Source: an uncultured Clostridia bacterium (GTDB taxonomy: Bacteria > Bacillota > Clostridia > Oscillospirales > Oscillospiraceae). From it: a stretch of DNA of 17,799 bases. Each line of letters starts with the position of its first letter. Position 1 is the stretch's first letter. The stretch lies in the NCBI GenBank assembly GCA_937893605.1, contig CALBGG010000009.1:1-17799 (forward strand), given 5' to 3'. Positions 1 to 7,449 of this stretch are shown one piece after another. The notes under the pieces are model-generated. The model searched no databases, was not told the DNA's origin, and saw only the letters and a program-made list of their open reading frames with translations. The position numbers were made by a program, and so were the translations under genes.

Positions 1-21
1 TTAAAAACCGTGGTTTTTTAA
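1..21 (-). terminator. Possible terminator after mogA
   Basis: A short palindrome, AAAAAC-CACG-GTTTTT when read on the minus strand, sits directly after the mogA stop codon and ends in a T run. The stem is nearly all A-T, so it is weak, and the window edge cuts off its context. Confidence 0.35.
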
Positions 22-23
22 GC

Positions 24-500
24 TTATTCGTCTTTAGCTATCATTTGGAGGGCATGCTCCAAAACGCCGATCACGGAGCTGAGGTTCTGCTTTGCGCCGG
101 TCTCGTTGCCCGGCAGGTTCATAATAAGGCTCTTGCCGCGTATCCCGGCGACGCCTCTCGTGAGCATGGCTCGCGGCGTGAATTCGAGACTGTAGTGCAG
201 CATTGCCTGCGGAATGGCGGGTATCTCGCGCGAGATAACGTCGCGCGTGGCCTCGGGCGTGATATCCCTCTTGCCGAAGCCCGTGCCGCCGGTGGAAATT
301 ATAAGATCCGCGCCGAGCTCATAGGCGCATTTTATGAACTCCGAGGATATCTCGTGCCGCTCGTCGGGAACGAGCCCTCTGTATATGACTTTAAAGCCTG
401 ATTGCTCGAGCATCTGCGCGACGGCAGGGCCGCTTTTGTCGACCTTTTCGCCGGCAGAGCAACTGTCGCTTACCGTGATTACCGCAGCTTTGTAGTTCAT
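24..500 (-). CDS. mogA: MogA/MoaB-family molybdopterin biosynthesis protein
   Basis: This 158-residue protein belongs to the MoCF-binding (MogA/MoaB) family, whose members adenylylate molybdopterin before molybdate insertion in the cytoplasm. Seen: an N-terminal ITVSDSCSAGEKVDKSG segment (residues 8-24), the family signature GGTGFGKRD with TPEAT after it (71-84), and a late MNLPGN motif (127-132) that usually contributes to the ligand site. The length is normal for a single-domain MogA. An in-frame ATG at 521 overlaps the glnS stop codon, but AAGGAGG lies five bases before the ATG at 500, so the latter is preferred. The gene follows glnS on the same strand and is probably co-transcribed with it, although the two have no functional link. 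No other cofactor genes are in the window, so MogA versus MoaB cannot be decided firmly. Confidence 0.88.
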   Translation of the reverse strand: MNYKAAVITVSDSCSAGEKVDKSGPAVAQMLEQSGFKVIYRGLVPDERHEISSEFIKCAYELGADLIISTGGTGFGKRDITPEATRDVISREIPAIPQAMLHYSLEFTPRAMLTRGVAGIRGKSLIMNLPGNETGAKQNLSSVIGVLEHALQMIAKDE

Positions 501-517
501 GTGCCCCTCCTTGTAAA

Positions 518-2185
518 TCATTTCTTGAAGCTGTCCTTGAGCGCGACCGCGCGGTTGAATACCAAATGTCCGGGAGCTGAATCCTTGCTGTCAACGCAGA
601 AATAACCCATACGCAGGAACTGGAACTGCGCGGGAGCGACAGCATCCGCGAGCATTTTCTCCAGCTTGCAGCCTGTAAGCACCTCGAGCGATTCGGGGTT
701 CAGGCAGCTTATATAATCCTTGTCCGCCGCGTCCGGGTCGGGATCGGAGAACAGATTGCCGTACAGTCTTACCTCTGCATCGGCGCAATTACCCGCATCG
801 ACCCAGTGTATCGTTGCACCCTTGACCTTGCGTCCGTCGGCAGGGTCGCCGCCGCGGCTATCTGGATCGTAGGTGGCGAGCACCTCGACAACATTGCCGT
901 CGGCATCCTTGACGCAGCCGGTGCATTTTATGAGATATGCGCCCTTCAGACGGCACTCCGGGCCTTCTGGATAGAGTCTTTTATACTTGGGAACGGGAGT
1001 TTCGAGGAAGTCCTCGGCTTCGATCCACAGATAGCGCGAGAAAGTCACTTTTCTCGTTCCGGCGTTCGGATCGTTGGGGTTATTCTCAATGTCGAGCTCC
1101 TCGCTCTGCCACTCGGGGTAGTTCGTTATCGTGAGCTTCACCGGGCGAAGAACGGCCATCGCACGCTGAGCGTGATCGTTCAGATCCTCGCGCAGACAGT
1201 GCTCAAGGAAGGAAAATTCAACGGTGCTCGGAACCTTCGCAACGCCGATCCTCTCGCAGAAATTGCGGATGGCGGCGGGCGTATAGCCGCGGCGGCGCAG
1301 ACCGCACAGCGTCGGCATGCGCGGATCGTCCCAACCGGAGACGAGGCCTTCCTCTACAAGTCTTCTCAGCTTGCGCTTGCTGAGCACGGTGTAATTTATG
1401 CCGAGGCGCGCAAACTCGATCTGACGCGGCCTTGAGGGCACGGAGACGTTGTTTATGACCCAATCATACAGCGGACGGTGATCCTCGTACTCAAGCGAGC
1501 ACAGCGAGTGCGTTATACCCTCAAGCGCGTCCTGAATGGGATGGGCAAAGTCATACATGGGGAAGATGCACCACTTCGTGCCCTGACGGTGATGCTCAAT
1601 GTATCTGATGCGGTACAGTACGGGGTCGCGCATATTGAAGTTGCCGGAGGCGAGGTCGATTTTTGCGCGCAGAGTGTATTTGCCCTCGGGGAATTCGCCG
1701 CTTTTCATGCGCTCGAACAGCTCGAGATTTTCCTCAATCGGCCTGTCGCGGTAAGGGCTGACTGCGGGCTTTGACGTATCGCCGCGGTATTCCTTAAACT
1801 GCTCTGGCGTGAGCTCGCAGACGTAGGCGAGACCTTTTTTAATAAGCTCGATCGCGTATTCGTAGGTCTTCTCAAAATAATCCGAGCCGTAGAAGAAGCG
1901 GTCGCCCCAGTCAAAGCCGAGCCAGTGTATATCCTCCTGAATAGCGTCGACGTACTCGGTATCCTCCTTGGCGGGGTTCGTGTCGTCCATGCGCAGGTTG
2001 CAGATGCCGCCGTACTTCTCGGCTGTGCCGAAATCTATTATAAGCGCCTTGCAGTGACCGATGTGCAGATAGCCGTTCGGCTCGGGCGGAAATCGGGTGT
2101 GCACCTGCATCCCGGCAAATCTGCCGCCCTCGGCAAGATCCTCGTCGATAAAGTTCTCAATAAAATTTTTGCTTATCTCTTCCAT
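518..2185 (-). CDS. glnS: Glutaminyl-tRNA synthetase (class I)
   Basis: This protein charges tRNA-Gln with glutamine using ATP. At 555 residues it matches the length of the well-studied E. coli enzyme. Seen: the class I signature PPEPNGYLHIGH (33-44), RMDDTNPAKE (65-74), which is conserved in GlnRS and GluRS, the tRNA-acceptor region around NMRDPVLYRI (184-193), the KMSKS equivalent VLSKR (267-271), and a C-terminal beta-barrel anticodon-binding region. AGGAG lies eight bases before the ATG. Many Firmicutes lack GlnRS and make Gln-tRNA by amidating Glu-tRNA with GatCAB, so a dedicated GlnRS tells something about this lineage. It has its own promoter in the divergent region and is followed by mogA, with only 17 bases between stop and start. 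Confidence 0.97.
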   Translation of the reverse strand: MEEISKNFIENFIDEDLAEGGRFAGMQVHTRFPPEPNGYLHIGHCKALIIDFGTAEKYGGICNLRMDDTNPAKEDTEYVDAIQEDIHWLGFDWGDRFFYGSDYFEKTYEYAIELIKKGLAYVCELTPEQFKEYRGDTSKPAVSPYRDRPIEENLELFERMKSGEFPEGKYTLRAKIDLASGNFNMRDPVLYRIRYIEHHRQGTKWCIFPMYDFAHPIQDALEGITHSLCSLEYEDHRPLYDWVINNVSVPSRPRQIEFARLGINYTVLSKRKLRRLVEEGLVSGWDDPRMPTLCGLRRRGYTPAAIRNFCERIGVAKVPSTVEFSFLEHCLREDLNDHAQRAMAVLRPVKLTITNYPEWQSEELDIENNPNDPNAGTRKVTFSRYLWIEAEDFLETPVPKYKRLYPEGPECRLKGAYLIKCTGCVKDADGNVVEVLATYDPDSRGGDPADGRKVKGATIHWVDAGNCADAEVRLYGNLFSDPDPDAADKDYISCLNPESLEVLTGCKLEKMLADAVAPAQFQFLRMGYFCVDSKDSAPGHLVFNRAVALKDSFKK

Positions 2186-2216
2186 GGTTCATACTCCTGT
2201 TAACTTGGATAGAAAA

Positions 2217-2245
2217 ATTATAAACGAAATTTCACGCAATTACAA
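2217..2245 (-). promoter_or_regulatory. Sigma-A type promoter for glnS-mogA
   Basis: On the minus strand TTGTAA (2245-2240) is followed after 17 bases by a perfect TATAAT (2222-2217), about 30 bases upstream of the glnS start. Spacing and position are ideal for a housekeeping promoter. Confidence 0.65.
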
Positions 2246-2280
2246 TATAAAAATAAATTTGAGCTGCGTTGCATATGCCG

Positions 2281-2309
2281 TTGAGAAAACGCAGAAGCTG
2301 TGGTAAAAT
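2281..2309 (+). promoter_or_regulatory. Sigma-A type promoter for the reductase-trxA operon
   Basis: TTGAGA (2281-2286), a 17-base spacer and TAAAAT (2304-2309) lie just upstream of the reductase ribosome site, predicting a very short leader. The arms CTGCGTT (2264-2270) and AACGCAG (2288-2294) flank the -35 box and could be an operator. Confidence 0.6.
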
Positions 2310-2326
2310 GCTTGCAGGTGATAAAA

Positions 2327-3148
2327 ATGGACAATAAATTTGATATACTCATCATCGGCGCGGGGCCTGCAGGGGTCTCGGCGGCGCTCACGACCTGCAA
2401 TCGGGGCAAAAAAACCGGCATTGTCGCAAATCCTCCGGAGAGCAGCAAGCTGTATCTTGCAGAAAGCGTAACGAATTATCCGGGCATATCCGGCAGCGGC
2501 GCGGATATAGTAAAGGCAATGACAAAACAGCTTGAGGAAAGCGACGCCGTAATTATCCCGGGACGAGCGCTGAGCGTAGTGCCTCTCGGCAAAAGCATAG
2601 GAGTGGCCGTCGGCCGCGAGTTTTATGAGGCGAGCGCCGTGATCGTCACAAGCGGAATAAGCCGCCGCCCGATATGTCAGGGCGAGACCGAGTTTCTCGG
2701 CAGGGGAGTGAGCTACTGCGCTACCTGTGACGGCATGCTTTATAAGGAAAAGACCGTCGCCGTTATAGGTGACAGCGAGGAAGCCGCGCACGATGCGCAG
2801 TTTCTGCGCGATATCGGCTGCAAGGTGCTGACGTTTTCGGGTAAAGAGAAATTTGATATCCACGGCGGCATGAAGGCCGACACGCTTGTTGCAAACGGGC
2901 AGGAGTATAAGGTCGACTGCGTTTTTATTATTAAAGACACGCTCACGGCCGAGAGTCTTGTCTCCGGCATCGAGTCCGAGCGCGGAGTAATAAAGACAGA
3001 CCGCAGCGGCAAAACTAACATAAATGGCGTATACGCCGCAGGCGACTGCACGGGAGCTCCGTATCAGATAGCTAAGGCGGTTGGCGAGGGTAATGTCGCC
3101 GCGCTTTCTGCCTGCGAATATATAAATACCATCGAAAAGGAGAAATGA
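2327..3148 (+). CDS. Thioredoxin reductase-like FAD flavoprotein, atypical pyridine-nucleotide domain
   Basis: This 273-residue protein resembles thioredoxin reductase but is shorter than the usual ~310. Seen: the FAD-binding GAGPAG (11-16), the redox-active CATC (131-134), and the C-terminal FAD motif GVYAAGDCTGAPYQ (233-246). The central domain is compact and degenerate: the usual GGGDSA nucleotide loop reads VIGDSEEA (146-153), and the HRRxxxR motif that grips the NADPH 2'-phosphate is replaced by TFSGKEKF (169-176). The start is the ATG preceded by AGGTGAT, not the GTG at 2300. The thioredoxin gene begins three bases after the stop, so thioredoxin is the likely partner. Inference: the electron donor may be ferredoxin or another carrier, as in the pyridine-nucleotide-independent clostridial reductases (FFTR). 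A standard TrxB remains possible. Confidence 0.85.
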   Translation: MDNKFDILIIGAGPAGVSAALTTCNRGKKTGIVANPPESSKLYLAESVTNYPGISGSGADIVKAMTKQLEESDAVIIPGRALSVVPLGKSIGVAVGREFYEASAVIVTSGISRRPICQGETEFLGRGVSYCATCDGMLYKEKTVAVIGDSEEAAHDAQFLRDIGCKVLTFSGKEKFDIHGGMKADTLVANGQEYKVDCVFIIKDTLTAESLVSGIESERGVIKTDRSGKTNINGVYAAGDCTGAPYQIAKAVGEGNVAALSACEYINTIEKEK

Positions 3149-3151
3149 ATC

Positions 3152-3454
3152 ATGATAATGCATCTTACAAAGGATAATTTCGATTCCGTCACATCATCCG
3201 GCCTTGTGCTGGTCGATTTTTGGGCGACCTGGTGCGGGCCTTGCCGGATGCAGGCTCCGATACTTGAGGAGTTTGACAAGCAGATGGAAGGCCGCGTCAA
3301 GGTCTGCAAACTCGATGTCGACCAGGCTCCGGCCATTGCGCAGCGCTTCGGCGTCATGAGCATCCCGACGCTTATCGCCTTTAAGGACGGAAAGCAGATC
3401 GGCAAAGAAATCGGCGTAACAAGCTGTGAGGAGCTTATGCTCATGTTCGGCTAA
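3152..3454 (+). CDS. trxA: Thioredoxin
   Basis: A cytoplasmic thiol-disulfide reductant of 100 residues, the normal length for thioredoxin. Seen: the catalytic WCGPC (27-31) after VDFWAT, the buried Asp within LDVDQAP (54-60), the cis-proline segment MSIPTL (69-74) and FKDGKQIG (77-84). The ATG has AAAAGGAG nine bases upstream, inside the end of the reductase gene. A second ATG six bases on could be used without changing the domain. It forms a two-gene operon with the reductase-like flavoprotein that presumably recycles it, and a strong hairpin closes the operon. Confidence 0.95.
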   Translation: MIMHLTKDNFDSVTSSGLVLVDFWATWCGPCRMQAPILEEFDKQMEGRVKVCKLDVDQAPAIAQRFGVMSIPTLIAFKDGKQIGKEIGVTSCEELMLMFG

Positions 3455-3471
3455 AAAAGTTGCAGTACTTG

Positions 3472-3500
3472 TTGCATTTCATTTTCTGCCCGTATATAAT
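3472..3500 (+). promoter_or_regulatory. Promoter for degV, overlapping the trxA terminator
   Basis: TTGCAT (3472-3477), a 17-base spacer and perfect TATAAT (3495-3500). The -10 box begins within the last bases of the terminator's left arm, and the predicted start falls in the hairpin loop. The degV transcript would therefore not contain the whole hairpin. Confidence 0.65.
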
Positions 3501-3531
3501 GGATTATCCGTTGTATACGGGCAGAATTTTT
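3484..3531 (+). terminator. Rho-independent terminator of the reductase-trxA operon
   Basis: A perfect 13-bp stem (3484-3496 with 3514-3526; TTCTGCCCGTATA and its complement), a 17-base loop, then TTTTT. It lies 30 bases after the trxA stop codon. Confidence 0.85.
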
Positions 3532-3550
3532 GAATTTTAGGGAGGAAACC

Positions 3551-4438
3551 ATGTCTGACTATATAATAAGCTGCTGCTCGACGGCAGACCTTACAAAGGA
3601 ACATTTTGAATCGCGCGATATAAAGTATGTCTGCTTCCACTACATGCTCGACGGCAAGGATTACAGCGACGACCTCGGCCAGAGCATGCCGTTTGAGGAG
3701 TTTTATAAGAAAATGGCCGAGGGAGCGGAGACCAAGACCAGCCAGGTAAACGTCGCCGAGTACGTCGATTTCTTCACACCTTTCCTGAAGGAGGGCAAGG
3801 ATATCCTGCATGTAACGCTCTCAAGCGGCATTTCGGGAACGATAAACTCCGCTCGCAATGCGGCGGCTATATTGGCCGATGAGTACCCCGAGCGCAGGAT
3901 ATACATAGTTGATTCTCTCGGCGCCTCCTCGGGCTACGGTCTTTTGATGGACACGCTCGCCGATAAGCGCGACGAGGGCATGAGCATAGACGAGGCTCAT
4001 GACTGGATCGAGGCAAACAAGCTTCACCTGCACCACTGGTTCTTCTCCACCGACCTGAGCTTTTACGTCAAGGGCGGCAGAATATCCAAGGCGGCAGGCT
4101 TCTTCGGAACAATGCTCAATATCTGCCCGCTGCTGAATATGGACAACCTCGGCAGACTTATTCCAAGGGAAAAGATCCGCACAAAGAAAAAGGTCATAAA
4201 GACCATCGTCGAGCGTATGGAGCAGTGCGCAGACGACGGCCTCGACTACTCCGGCAAGTGCTACATCTCGCAGTCGGGCTGCGTTGAGGATGCAAAGGCC
4301 GTCGCCGCTCTCGTAGAGGAGCGCTTCACCAAGCTCAACTGTAAGGTCGAGATAAACTACGTCGGAACGACCATCGGCAGTCACACCGGCCCCGGTACGG
4401 TCGCACTGTTCTTCTGGGGCTCCGAGCGCGGCGAATAA
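3551..4438 (+). CDS. DegV family fatty-acid-binding protein
   Basis: DegV/FakB proteins hold a fatty acid in a buried pocket and can present it to a fatty acid kinase. This one has 295 residues, a typical length. Seen: the N-terminal strand IISCCSTADL (5-14), KTSQVN (62-67), the carboxylate-binding SSGISGT (91-97), VDSLGASSG (120-128), and the second-domain pattern YVKGGRISK (172-180) leading into NICPLLNM (190-197), all characteristic of the family. GGGAGG lies four bases upstream of the ATG, and an in-frame TTG at 3530 is ignored. It appears to be monocistronic: its promoter overlaps the trxA terminator, and valS has a separate promoter just after it. No kinase (FakA) gene is present, so the bound lipid and partner are unknown. 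Confidence 0.93.
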   Translation: MSDYIISCCSTADLTKEHFESRDIKYVCFHYMLDGKDYSDDLGQSMPFEEFYKKMAEGAETKTSQVNVAEYVDFFTPFLKEGKDILHVTLSSGISGTINSARNAAAILADEYPERRIYIVDSLGASSGYGLLMDTLADKRDEGMSIDEAHDWIEANKLHLHHWFFSTDLSFYVKGGRISKAAGFFGTMLNICPLLNMDNLGRLIPREKIRTKKKVIKTIVERMEQCADDGLDYSGKCYISQSGCVEDAKAVAALVEERFTKLNCKVEINYVGTTIGSHTGPGTVALFFWGSERGE

Positions 4439-4446
4439 TTCCCGTC

Positions 4447-4476
4447 TTGACTTTTCGGGTAAAAAGCGCATATAAT
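4447..4476 (+). promoter_or_regulatory. Sigma-A promoter for the T-box-valS unit
   Basis: TTGACT (4447-4452), an 18-base spacer and perfect TATAAT (4471-4476), just after the degV stop codon and just before the folded leader. Confidence 0.75.
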
Positions 4477-4482
4477 AAGTCT

Positions 4483-4712
4483 TGTTAAAAGCGATGACGG
4501 ACAGGAGTAGACGTATTTTGCTTTTCAGAGAGGGAACGGCCGGTGCAAGTTCCTAAAGCATGCCGTCGAAGGTCGGTCCCGAGCAGACGTGCCGAATTTT
4601 CAGTAGGCCGGACGGGAGCTCCCGTTACAGAGCGTTGAGTGCCGCGTTTAAAACGCGGAATTCGGGTGGTACCGCGTAATACTGCGCCCTGATGTCCGGG
4701 GTGCAGTTTTTT
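4483..4712 (+). promoter_or_regulatory. T-box riboswitch specific for valine
   Basis: The leader senses uncharged tRNA-Val and allows read-through into valS. Seen: a Stem I helix GGAC (4499-4502) with GTCC (4576-4579) and an inner GACG (4510-4513) with CGTC (4564-4567). Between them is a specifier loop with AGGAGTA on one side and GAAGGTCG on the other, in which GTC (4572-4574) is a valine codon at the specifier position. AGAGAG and GGTGCAAG distal elements follow the usual order. A Stem II region contains AGTAGG (4592-4597). The conserved T-box GGGTGGTACCGCG (4664-4676) includes TGGT, which complements the ACCA end of tRNA-Val. The leader ends in an intrinsic terminator. The 295 bases between degV and valS are accounted for by this element and its promoter. 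Confidence 0.96.
4681..4712 (+). terminator. T-box regulatory terminator
   Basis: ACTGCGCCC (4681-4689) pairs with GGGTGCAGT (4699-4707) through nine pairs including one G-U wobble, followed by six T. It is the off-state of the valS leader and competes with the antiterminator containing the T-box sequence. Confidence 0.9.
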
Positions 4713-4733
4713 ATTTATTAAGGAGGATCAGAT

Positions 4734-7355
4734 ATGAAAGAGCTGCCGAAGGTTTATGACCCCGGTACGGTGGAAAAGAGAATATATGAAATGTGGCAGT
4801 CGCACGGCTGCTTCAAGGGGATTATAGACCACGACAAAAAGCCGTTTTCTATAGTTATGCCGCCCCCCAACGTGACAGGCCAGCTGCATATGGGTCACGC
4901 TCTCGACACTACCCTGCAGGATATCCTGACGCGCTACAAGCGCATGCAGGGCTATGCCGCTATGTGGCTTCCCGGCACAGACCATGCCGGTATAGCGACG
5001 CAGATCAAGGTCGAGGAGGAGCTGCGCGTCAAGGAAGGTCTTACGCGCTACGACTTAGGCCGCGAAAAGTTCCTCGAGCGTGTTTGGGATTGGAAGAACA
5101 AATACGGCGACCGCATTGTCGAGCAGCAGAAGGTGCTCGGCGCGTCCTGCGATTGGGACAGAAGCGCGTTTACCATGGACGCTACGCGCGCAAAGAGCGT
5201 GCGTGAGGCCTTCTGCGAGCTGTACGAAAAGGGACTTATCTACAAGGGCAGCCGCATCATAAACTGGTGTCCGAAGTGCCGAACGGCACTCTCCGACGCC
5301 GAGGTCGAGTATAAGGATATGCCCGGCTCATTCTGGCACATAAGATATCCGATCGAGGATTCCGATGAGGAGTTTATCATCGCTACCACCCGCCCCGAGA
5401 CCATGCTCGGCGACTCGGGTGTCGCCGTTCATCCCGACGATGAGCGCTATAAGCACCTTGTCGGCAAAAATGCTATCCTGCCGCTGGTCGGCAGGAAGCT
5501 CCCCATCGTCGCCGACGAATATGTCGAACTCGGCTTTGGCACCGGTGCCGTCAAGATGACGCCCTGCCACGATCCGAACGACTACGAGGTCGGTCTCAGG
5601 CACAATCTTGAGCAGATACTGTGCATCGACGAGGACGCAAAGATCATAAACGGCGGGAAATATAACGGCATGGATCGCTACGAGGCGCGCAAGGCCATCG
5701 TCGCCGATCTCGAAGAGCAGGGCTACCTTGTCAAGGTAGAGCCGCATAACCACAATGTCGGCTGCTGCTACCGTTGCGGCACCGTCGTAGAGCCGCTTAC
5801 GAGCCCCCAGTGGTTTGTAAAGATGAAGCCCCTGGCCGAGGCCGCCATCGAGGTAGTGAAGGACGGCAGGATAAAGTTCGTTCCCGAGCGCTTCACAAAG
5901 ACCTATATGAACTGGATGGAAAATGTACACGACTGGTGCATCTCCCGCCAGCTCTGGTGGGGACACAGAATACCGGCGTGGTATTGCGACGACTGCGGTA
6001 AGATCACAGTCGCACGCGAGGATCCCTGCGAGTGTGAGCACTGCCACAGCAAAAATATCCATCAGGAAGAGGATGTACTCGACACATGGTTCTCCTCCGC
6101 ACTCTGGCCGTTCTCGACCATGGGCTGGCCGGACAAGACGCCCGAGCTTGACTACTGGTATCCGACATCGGTCATGGTAACGGGCTATGATATCATCTTC
6201 TTCTGGGTCGCGAGAATGATCTTCTCCGGTATGGAGCAGATGAAAAAGGAGCCGTTCCACACCGTATTCATCCACGGCCTTGTGCGCGACAGTCAGGGCA
6301 GAAAAATGTCCAAGAGCCTCGGCAACGGCATTGACCCCCTTGAAATGGCCGAGAAATACGGCGCGGACGCACTGCGCTTTAACCTCATAACCGGCAACAG
6401 TCCCGGCAACGATATGCGCTTTTACGTTGAAAAGTGCGAGGCTATGCGAAACTTCTGCAATAAGATATGGAATGCGTCGCGCTTTGTAATGCTCAACCTC
6501 ACCGTTGAGGATAATCATCTGCCCGAAAAGCTCGAGACCGAGGATAAGTGGATACTCTCAAAGCTTGACCGCGTTATCAAAGAGGTCTGCGACAATATGG
6601 ACAGCTTCGAGCTCGGCGTCGCGGCAGGCAAGATATATGACTTCATTTGGGATGACTACTGCGACTGGTACATCGAGCTTACAAAGCCGCGCCTTAACGG
6701 CGACGACGAAGCGGCAAAAGAGGGCGCTCAGCGTGTCCTGCTGTATGGCCTTGTTGAGATACTCAAGCTCCTGCACCCGTTCATGCCGTTTATCACAGAG
6801 GAGATCTGGCAGGCGCTGCCGCACGAGGGCGATGCGCTTATGATGCAGGCCTACCCCGAGTATGACGATAGCCTCAACTTCCCCGAGGACGAGGCAAACT
6901 TCGGCATGGTCATGGACGCTATCAAAGCAGTTCGCGCCCGCAGAGCGGAGATGAACGTGCCCCCGTCCAGGAAGAGCCATCTCATTATCGTCACAGATAC
7001 GTCCAAGGCGTTTAACGACGGCGAAAAGTTCATCTGCAAGCTGGCCTACGCTTCGGGCGTTGAGGTGAAATCCGAGCTTCCCGAATCGACCGACGGCATG
7101 GTATCTGTCATAACCGACAATGCGCGCATGTTCATGCCCATGGCGGAGCTTGTAGACCTCGAAAAGGAGCGCGCCCGCATGGAAAAGGAGCTTGCAAACG
7201 CAAGAAAGCAGCTCGACGGGCAGATAGCCAAGCTTGCAAACGAAAACTTCGTATCCCGTGCGCCTGAGAAGGTAGTTAACGTTGAGCGCGAAAAGAAGGC
7301 AAAGCTCGAAGCGCTTATAGAAAATCTTGAGGAAAGCCTTAAAAATCTCGGATAA
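4734..7355 (+). CDS. valS: Valyl-tRNA synthetase (class I)
   Basis: This enzyme charges tRNA-Val and hydrolyses mischarged Thr-tRNA-Val. Its 873 residues are the usual length for a Firmicutes ValRS. Seen: PPPNVTGQLHMGHAL (43-57) with the HIGH-type HMGH (52-55), the connective editing domain with ATTRPETMLGD, Cys-rich zinc-ribbon-like stretches (CPKCRTAL near 180; CDDCGK and CEHCHS past 410), KMSKS (524-528) followed by LGNGIDP, the anticodon-binding helical domain, and a C-terminal lysine-rich coiled coil that is specific to ValRS. AAGGAGG lies eight bases before the ATG. Expression is governed by the valine T-box immediately upstream, and a long hairpin ends the transcript. Confidence 0.98.
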   Translation: MKELPKVYDPGTVEKRIYEMWQSHGCFKGIIDHDKKPFSIVMPPPNVTGQLHMGHALDTTLQDILTRYKRMQGYAAMWLPGTDHAGIATQIKVEEELRVKEGLTRYDLGREKFLERVWDWKNKYGDRIVEQQKVLGASCDWDRSAFTMDATRAKSVREAFCELYEKGLIYKGSRIINWCPKCRTALSDAEVEYKDMPGSFWHIRYPIEDSDEEFIIATTRPETMLGDSGVAVHPDDERYKHLVGKNAILPLVGRKLPIVADEYVELGFGTGAVKMTPCHDPNDYEVGLRHNLEQILCIDEDAKIINGGKYNGMDRYEARKAIVADLEEQGYLVKVEPHNHNVGCCYRCGTVVEPLTSPQWFVKMKPLAEAAIEVVKDGRIKFVPERFTKTYMNWMENVHDWCISRQLWWGHRIPAWYCDDCGKITVAREDPCECEHCHSKNIHQEEDVLDTWFSSALWPFSTMGWPDKTPELDYWYPTSVMVTGYDIIFFWVARMIFSGMEQMKKEPFHTVFIHGLVRDSQGRKMSKSLGNGIDPLEMAEKYGADALRFNLITGNSPGNDMRFYVEKCEAMRNFCNKIWNASRFVMLNLTVEDNHLPEKLETEDKWILSKLDRVIKEVCDNMDSFELGVAAGKIYDFIWDDYCDWYIELTKPRLNGDDEAAKEGAQRVLLYGLVEILKLLHPFMPFITEEIWQALPHEGDALMMQAYPEYDDSLNFPEDEANFGMVMDAIKAVRARRAEMNVPPSRKSHLIIVTDTSKAFNDGEKFICKLAYASGVEVKSELPESTDGMVSVITDNARMFMPMAELVDLEKERARMEKELANARKQLDGQIAKLANENFVSRAPEKVVNVEREKKAKLEALIENLEESLKNLG

Positions 7356-7395
7356 GTCCGACAGACTTCTGCAAAAACTGCATATATAAACATTT

Positions 7396-7430
7396 AAACT
7401 GATGTTAAGCGCAGCTTGACATCAGTTTTT
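7396..7430 (+). terminator. Rho-independent terminator of valS
   Basis: A 15-bp stem (7396-7410 with 7414-7428, one T-G wobble), a three-base loop GCA, then a T run to 7430. It ends only 19 bases before the spoIIAA start codon. Confidence 0.85.
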
Positions 7431-7449
7431 CTACATTGAGGTGATAAAA

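Noticed and set aside
2240..3163. Minus-strand open frame of 307 codons opposite the reductase gene
   Set aside because: It is antisense to clear FAD and CATC motifs and covers the divergent promoter region, so it is not a credible gene.
4584..4597. TTC next to AGTAGG in the valS leader as a phenylalanine specifier codon
   Set aside because: Folding places this segment in Stem II. The real specifier loop between the GGAC/GTCC and GACG/CGTC helices contains GTC.
5328..6518. Long open frame of 396 codons on the minus strand inside valS
   Set aside because: It lies fully within the unmistakable valS coding region. Its protein resembles no family I know, and such antisense frames arise from G+C-rich third positions.
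7326..7356. AGGAAAG followed by GATAAG at the end of valS as a sigma-H promoter for spoIIA
   Set aside because: It misses the sigma-H -10 core GAAT at two positions and the outer -35 positions, so it is too weak to claim.
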